A stretch of 29,418 bases of DNA. Source: UBA4660 sp002405435. GTDB lineage: Bacteria; Bacteroidota; Bacteroidia; Flavobacteriales_D; Sanyastnellaceae. Shown in pieces: positions 26,901-29,418 of this stretch. Both the position numbers and the translations under genes were made by a program. The DNA lies in the NCBI GenBank assembly GCA_036747335.1, contig DAIOCL010000030.1:1-29418 (forward strand). Direction: 5' to 3'. Positions within the stretch are counted from its first letter, which is position 1, and each line of letters begins with the position of its first letter. The notes under the pieces are model-generated. The model was not told where the DNA came from. It ran no database searches and worked only from the letters and a program-made list of their open reading frames with translations.

Positions 26901-27950
26901 GTAACGGCCTCGCCGGTGGAAACCACCATTTACACCGTCACCATCTACACGCAATATGGCTGTGAAGTGAGTGAAGAGGTAACGGTGGAGGTGTACGAAA
27001 ATCCACCGGGTGGAAATGTATATCCGGACCTCAACATGTGCGCGGGCAATAACGTGCTGGTCACTGCTTCTGACGGATCGTCGTGGAGTTGGGATCCGGC
27101 GGAGTGGGCCGAGCAACCTAACCAGCAGCAAACTATGGTGTTTCCGCCGGATACAACCACCTTTGTCATTACGATTGTAAATCCATGCGGAAGCGGCGAA
27201 GATGAGGTGACGGTCAATGTGATTGTGCCCCAGGCCTTCGCCACGGGCGGAGGCGATATCTGTGTGGGAGATTCCATTGCGGCGGTAGCTTCCGGCGGAG
27301 TGGAGTACTTCTGGTCGCCGCCATCCTTTGCCCATCCTTTTGACGAAGCCAGCACGCAGCTCAGTCCTTTTGAAGACATGACCTTCACGGTGATTGTCAC
27401 AGACCAGCACGGCTGTGCCGATGAGGCCGAGGTATTCGTCAACGTATTGCCGCAGCCCTATGTGGATGCAGGTCCTGACCAGCATGTTGATTTTCCTGAT
27501 GCAGCTTCCCTGTACGGCACGGCAGAGGGTGAAACTTTTTATTGGTCACCTCCGCTGTATATCGATTGTACCGGCTGCCTGGGTCCGGTAGTCAATCCGC
27601 CCCAGAGCATGTACTATTACCTGACGGCGGGCGGTGAAAACGGATGCACGGCCACAGACAGCGTTTGGGTAGATATCTATTTTCCGCTGTGGGTGCCCAA
27701 TACCATCACCCCCAACAACGACGGTATCAATGATTATTTCAGGGCGTATGGTGAAAACATCCGCGGATTTCATCTTTGGATCATCGACCGGTGGGGTATT
27801 GAAATTTTTGAAAGCCAGGACATCGAAGAAATGTGGGACGGGGGCATCAACGGATATTACGTGCAAAATGACACCTATGTCTGGATTATCGAGTACGAAT
27901 CCGTAGAGCGCACGGTGCGCATCCGTGGACACGTGAATGTGCTGCGGTAA
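24000..27950 (+). CDS. Very large SBBP/PKD-repeat surface protein with gliding-motility-type (CHU_C) T9SS end
   Basis: About 1,316 residues from ATG 24000. A TTG at 24063 would begin a cleaner signal peptide (MKVLILNLLCLASALLARTQA) and may be the true start (1,295 residues). The N-terminal domain (about 45-265, FVQNKGQWP ... YDFVVRPGAD) is the DUF7948-type domain found in such proteins. The next 500 residues hold SBBP-like repeats (GTSNDFPTT-type blocks, FPVTPDAFQGTYGGGTCD, FSSYVGGLGDDACYAID). PKD follows at about 780-850 (YLWTFGDGQSS), then several Ig-like modules with CxC-like pairs, then the CHU_C end (about 1230-1316: NTITPNNDGINDYF, DRWG, WDGGINGYYVQNDTYVW). This end directs T9SS export in the type-B way. 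Probably a cell-surface or matrix adhesin. It is the largest protein in the window. Confidence 0.88.
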   Translation: MGGFSPDRRNKCLCFGVFTFALKVLILNLLCLASALLARTQAVFVQNKGQWPAPVVARAGVPSGALWVEKNAFLWNFHEAEFESFLHPGPNRPPEDYVFRSHAFRVSFEGSAPDASTSMESLLPQYYNYYLGDDSSHWAGHAAASGRVHYHGLYPGIDLHLYGRGNSLKYDFVVRPGADPADIRMAYDGGEGFSVSRWGDALRLQSTVNTIIEQRPYAYQVVGTRLVEVPCEFVLKDGKVGFRTGPYNKDIDLVIDPELVFATFIGATASNFGFTACNDSQDRLISGAAVFAAGYPTSPGAFETDFNTAVTNYMDIALSKFSADGNQLLYSTYIGGGKQETGHSVIADGDDSFLLFGVTGSNDFPTTSGAFQEAFAGGPILMMGDFFISGHPDGTDLFIAKFLEDGTLDASTFVGGNNNEGLNYADKLFYNYGDAFRGEINVDDENDIFVATVCNGTFPVTPDAFQGTYGGGTCDGLLFKMSSDLSSLVFSSYVGGLGDDACYAIDFADDGDLLIAGGTRSSNFPHAGNGADESYNGDVDGFVMRISSTGFNVENGTFAGTSSYDQVYFLQTDNNGFVYVLGQTEGTMAITPGCYGQPNSGQFIQKLGPALDTVEWTTTIGTGSGEIDISPTAFLVSDCEQIYFSGWGGQTNGYCGLAYTCYASASTTNGLPLTPDANQPDTDGSDFYLCVLAPDATGLTYGSFLGGPVSNEHVDGGTSRFDKDGQVYQAVCAGCGGSSDFPTTPGAWSSENPSNNCNIAVFKFNLGGVFASLQIDGPPQVCEGTPAPLVNLSTGATDYLWTFGDGQSSTAFQPSHVYEAPGNYLVTLIATDSSGCLAPDTATIAIEVLPGVNPQVDPVDPVCQGESAQLSASGSDNLYWIDDFTLSDPTIPNPTVSPDMSQFYCVVDSNDCEIDTACVWVELFIPDTAVSPDAEICVGGSVNLFATGGVSVEWWPATGLDDAFSPFVTASPVETTIYTVTIYTQYGCEVSEEVTVEVYENPPGGNVYPDLNMCAGNNVLVTASDGSSWSWDPAEWAEQPNQQQTMVFPPDTTTFVITIVNPCGSGEDEVTVNVIVPQAFATGGGDICVGDSIAAVASGGVEYFWSPPSFAHPFDEASTQLSPFEDMTFTVIVTDQHGCADEAEVFVNVLPQPYVDAGPDQHVDFPDAASLYGTAEGETFYWSPPLYIDCTGCLGPVVNPPQSMYYYLTAGGENGCTATDSVWVDIYFPLWVPNTITPNNDGINDYFRAYGENIRGFHLWIIDRWGIEIFESQDIEEMWDGGINGYYVQNDTYVWIIEYESVERTVRIRGHVNVLR

Positions 27951-28286
27951 GGCCGCAGGCTGTTTGACAGGCTCGACTGATTATAGACGCGCATACTGAT
28001 TGCTTGCGCGCGGCAAATGGCTGCGAATTCAACCGCATTGAACTTCCCGGCGGAGAGCCGTCATGCATACACCAGCATAAAAGGCAACCTGATGCGCAAC
28101 CACACCATTCCCGGCAAGAAGCGTGACGGTGATTGTATTGACCAGATCATAGGTTACCGGGAAAATACAGGATTCCTGTCTTCTGATGCCGCAGATGGCG
28201 CGCATCTAGACTGGGCAGTGAAGGTTGAGCCCCGTTCCTGAGCACCACGAGCTGCGCGTGAAAAAGTTGACTGATTAACTCAGTGC
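27951..28286. other. Intergenic stretch at a composition boundary
   Basis: The 336 bases lie between the large surface-protein gene and the SDR gene (convergent). I see no gene I can support; a 74-codon open frame at 28017-28241 has no recognisable motif and no start context. A small inverted repeat ACTGA-TTAAC-TCAGT (28270-28284) sits next to the SDR stop codon. The DNA is GC-rich up to about 28260 and AT-richer beyond. Confidence 0.55.
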
Positions 28287-29171
28287 TCAGATCCCTTCAT
28301 TATGTTTTACTTGTAACAAGCCATGCAATCCAAGATTTGTCAATAATGCCGTTGTTATTTGCTCTAAATGCGCATTGTATTTTTGAATTAAGTCGCCCAT
28401 GCCTATAAAATCCACAGGCGTTCGAAATGGTCTTTCACCTTTAGGCATATCAATTAATTCATCGAAAGCATCGGCTACTCTTTGGGGATTTTGTTGCGGG
28501 TTTGCTGCTAAAAAGCTCATAAAGCCATGCAAAGATTGCTCCGGTGCTTTGGCAAACGCTCCGTAGAACGGTTCCTGACTTGTATCGCTGGGATGAACTA
28601 AGTTTTCTGTAAAAGCAGTCGGGTATCCACCTGGTTCTACAATACAGTTCTCTATACCAAAGCCTGAAAGCTCTAGTCTGTAGTTTTCTGCCATTGCTTC
28701 CAGCGCCCATTTGGTGGATTGATACAGGCCATAAAAAGGTAAGGCTACTCTGCCCAAACAACTTGAGGTGTAAAGAATCAGTCCATCTTTTTTTGCCCGG
28801 AAATGGGGAATTACCGCTTTGTTCATTCTTTGAACGCCAAACACATTGATGTCAAACAGTTTTTGGTAGTCTTCTATCGAAAAAAACTCTTGCATACCAT
28901 GTACACCAATACCAGCATTGTTTATTAAGACGTCTAAGCCTCTCAGTTGTTCAATGGCCCCTTTAACGCCGTTCGTTACACTTTCATCTTTGGTAACATC
29001 TATCGAAACGATTTTAGCACCTGCGTCAGACAATTCAGACGCGATGGATTTGTTTCGGCCCTCAGCGTCACGCATGGAAGCTGCAACCTGATGTCCTTTT
29101 TGTAAGAGCGTCAGAACGGACAATTTGCCGAAACCACCGCTTGCTCCTGTAATTAGAATTTTCTTTGCCAT
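28287..29171 (-). CDS. Short-chain dehydrogenase/reductase (SDR), probably NADP(H)-dependent
   Basis: The 294-residue classical SDR has the nucleotide motif TGASGGFG (G9, G13, G15), NNAG (N84-N85), a catalytic Ser in YTSSCLGRVALPFYG (S136 or S137), and Y150-Q-S-T-K154. An Arg after the second strand (SMRDAEGR) favours NADP(H). The C-terminal part (residues 180-294) is longer than the minimal SDR and fits the group of SDRs found next to AraC-type regulators. The substrate is unknown. The ATG at 29171 (MAKKILITGASGG) is the natural start; a start 33 bases upstream adds 11 unrelated residues. Base composition is visibly lower in GC than the rest of the window. The gene ahead on the same strand encodes an AraC-type regulator with a repeated site between (see 29222-29257), which suggests regulation by it. 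Confidence 0.9.
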   Translation of the reverse strand: MAKKILITGASGGFGKLSVLTLLQKGHQVAASMRDAEGRNKSIASELSDAGAKIVSIDVTKDESVTNGVKGAIEQLRGLDVLINNAGIGVHGMQEFFSIEDYQKLFDINVFGVQRMNKAVIPHFRAKKDGLILYTSSCLGRVALPFYGLYQSTKWALEAMAENYRLELSGFGIENCIVEPGGYPTAFTENLVHPSDTSQEPFYGAFAKAPEQSLHGFMSFLAANPQQNPQRVADAFDELIDMPKGERPFRTPVDFIGMGDLIQKYNAHLEQITTALLTNLGLHGLLQVKHNEGI

Positions 29172-29221
29172 TTTCTTTGAAATTTTGTTGATGCAAAGTT
29201 TCAAGTAGAAAATGATTGGGT

Positions 29222-29257
29222 TTTGGTGAGAAGTTCCTGTTCTTTGGTGAGAAGTTC
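29222..29257. promoter_or_regulatory. 15-bp direct repeat, 21-bp period, between araC-type gene and SDR gene
   Basis: TTTGGTGAGAAGTTC occurs exactly at 29222-29236 and again at 29243-29257. The copies are separated by 6 bases, so they repeat every 21 bases, two turns of the helix, on the same face. The second copy overlaps the first two bases of the regulator's stop codon (29256-29258). The SDR start codon is 51 bases further in the direction of transcription. This is the layout of an AraC-family binding site (pair of half sites in tandem). Binding is not shown by the sequence. Confidence 0.6.
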
Positions 29258-29418
29258 ACTTTTTTAATTGACGTTCACGAAATTGTTTAGGAGTCATTCC
29301 GGTATAGCTTTTAAAAAACTTTGTGAAATTAGACGGGTCAAAAGTCAATGACTGGGCTATGTGTGATATGGCATGATTAGTCGTCAGTATAAGCTCCTTT
29401 GAAATCTCAATGAGTCTT
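29256..29418 (-). CDS. AraC-family transcriptional regulator, C-terminal end (partial)
   Basis: This gene enters from beyond the window's right end and is read on the minus strand; 53 complete codons plus TGA at 29256-29258 are visible. The translation from the edge reads LIEISKELILTTNHAISHIA, then QSLTFDPSNFTKFFKSYTGM and TPKQFRERQLKK. This is the second helix-turn-helix of an AraC/XylS protein: FDPSNFTKFFKSYTGMTPKQFR matches the family's signature F-x-x-x-x-F-x-x-x-F-K-x-x-x-G-x-T-P-x-x-x-R. It lies 84 bases ahead of the SDR gene on the same strand, so it is the likely local regulator. Its ligand-binding part lies outside. Confidence 0.88.
   Translation of the reverse strand, partial: RLIEISKELILTTNHAISHIAQSLTFDPSNFTKFFKSYTGMTPKQFRERQLKK

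Noticed and set aside
28017..28241. 74-codon open frame in the gap before the SDR gene
   Set aside because: No recognisable domain, no good start context, and it lies in a stretch that shows no other coding signal.
1..29418. Genome-wide reassignment of TAG as a sense codon
   Set aside because: TAG ends the BNR gene directly before a terminator, and also ends the barrel, serine hydrolase and acetyltransferase genes at natural C-termini.

Overview
The window reads as chromosomal DNA from a free-living, fairly GC-rich member of the Bacteroidota. The evidence is two kinds of type IX secretion (T9SS) C-terminal signal (a Por-type sorting domain on two proteins, a gliding-motility CHU_C-type end on a third), a Bacteroidota-type acyl desaturase, a PafA-type phosphatase, Bacteroidota-style dihydroorotase and GpsA, and promoter motifs of the TAnnTTTG kind with almost no Shine-Dalgarno sequences. 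High GC with T9SS suggests the Saprospiria (Lewinella-like) or a neighbour, but that is inference.

Layout. 1-2192: the 3' part of a DnaE-type polymerase alpha gene, overlapped by four bases (ATGA) by a PA0069-type radical SAM gene. 2352-9794 (all +): acyl-lipid/CoA desaturase, small lipoprotein, LolA-like secreted protein, large VPS10/BNR beta-propeller protein ending at a clear terminator, PorT-like outer-membrane barrel, and a small lipoprotein with a C2-like core. 10014-10043 is a bidirectional terminator separating these from a large 5'-nucleotidase-family T9SS protein on the minus strand. 13723-18743 (+): T9SS serine hydrolase, dihydroorotase, a DoxX-type membrane protein split by stop codons, and a DJ-1/PfpI protein. 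18906-22924 (-): GNAT acetyltransferase, then M61 peptidase and PafA-type phosphatase, which overlap by ATGA and so are coupled. 22977-27950 (+): gpsA and a 1,300-residue SBBP/PKD/CHU_C surface protein. 28287-29418 (-): an SDR oxidoreductase preceded by the end of an AraC-type regulator, in visibly more AT-rich DNA.

Much of the window serves the cell envelope: lipid and phospholipid precursors (desaturase, GpsA), surface lipoproteins, outer-membrane barrel, and secreted or surface hydrolases (5'-nucleotidase, PafA-type phosphatase, serine hydrolase, BNR propeller). Two secreted or lipidated phosphomonoesterase-type enzymes point to phosphate or nucleotide scavenging.

The most notable observations are: (i) five in-frame stop codons in three otherwise conserved genes (dnaE-type, DoxX-type, gpsA), with recognisable homology continuing beyond each stop and no frameshift; (ii) an exact 15-bp direct repeat with a 21-bp period, placed between the araC-type gene and the SDR gene like an AraC-family operator, inside a compositionally different segment; (iii) a dihydroorotase with Gln in place of the first metal His and a Ser-Asp-Asp-Gly segment where the Lys-carbamate enzymes have their lysine; (iv) a C2-like small lipoprotein. 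I saw no tRNA, rRNA, CRISPR array, insertion sequence or phage genes.
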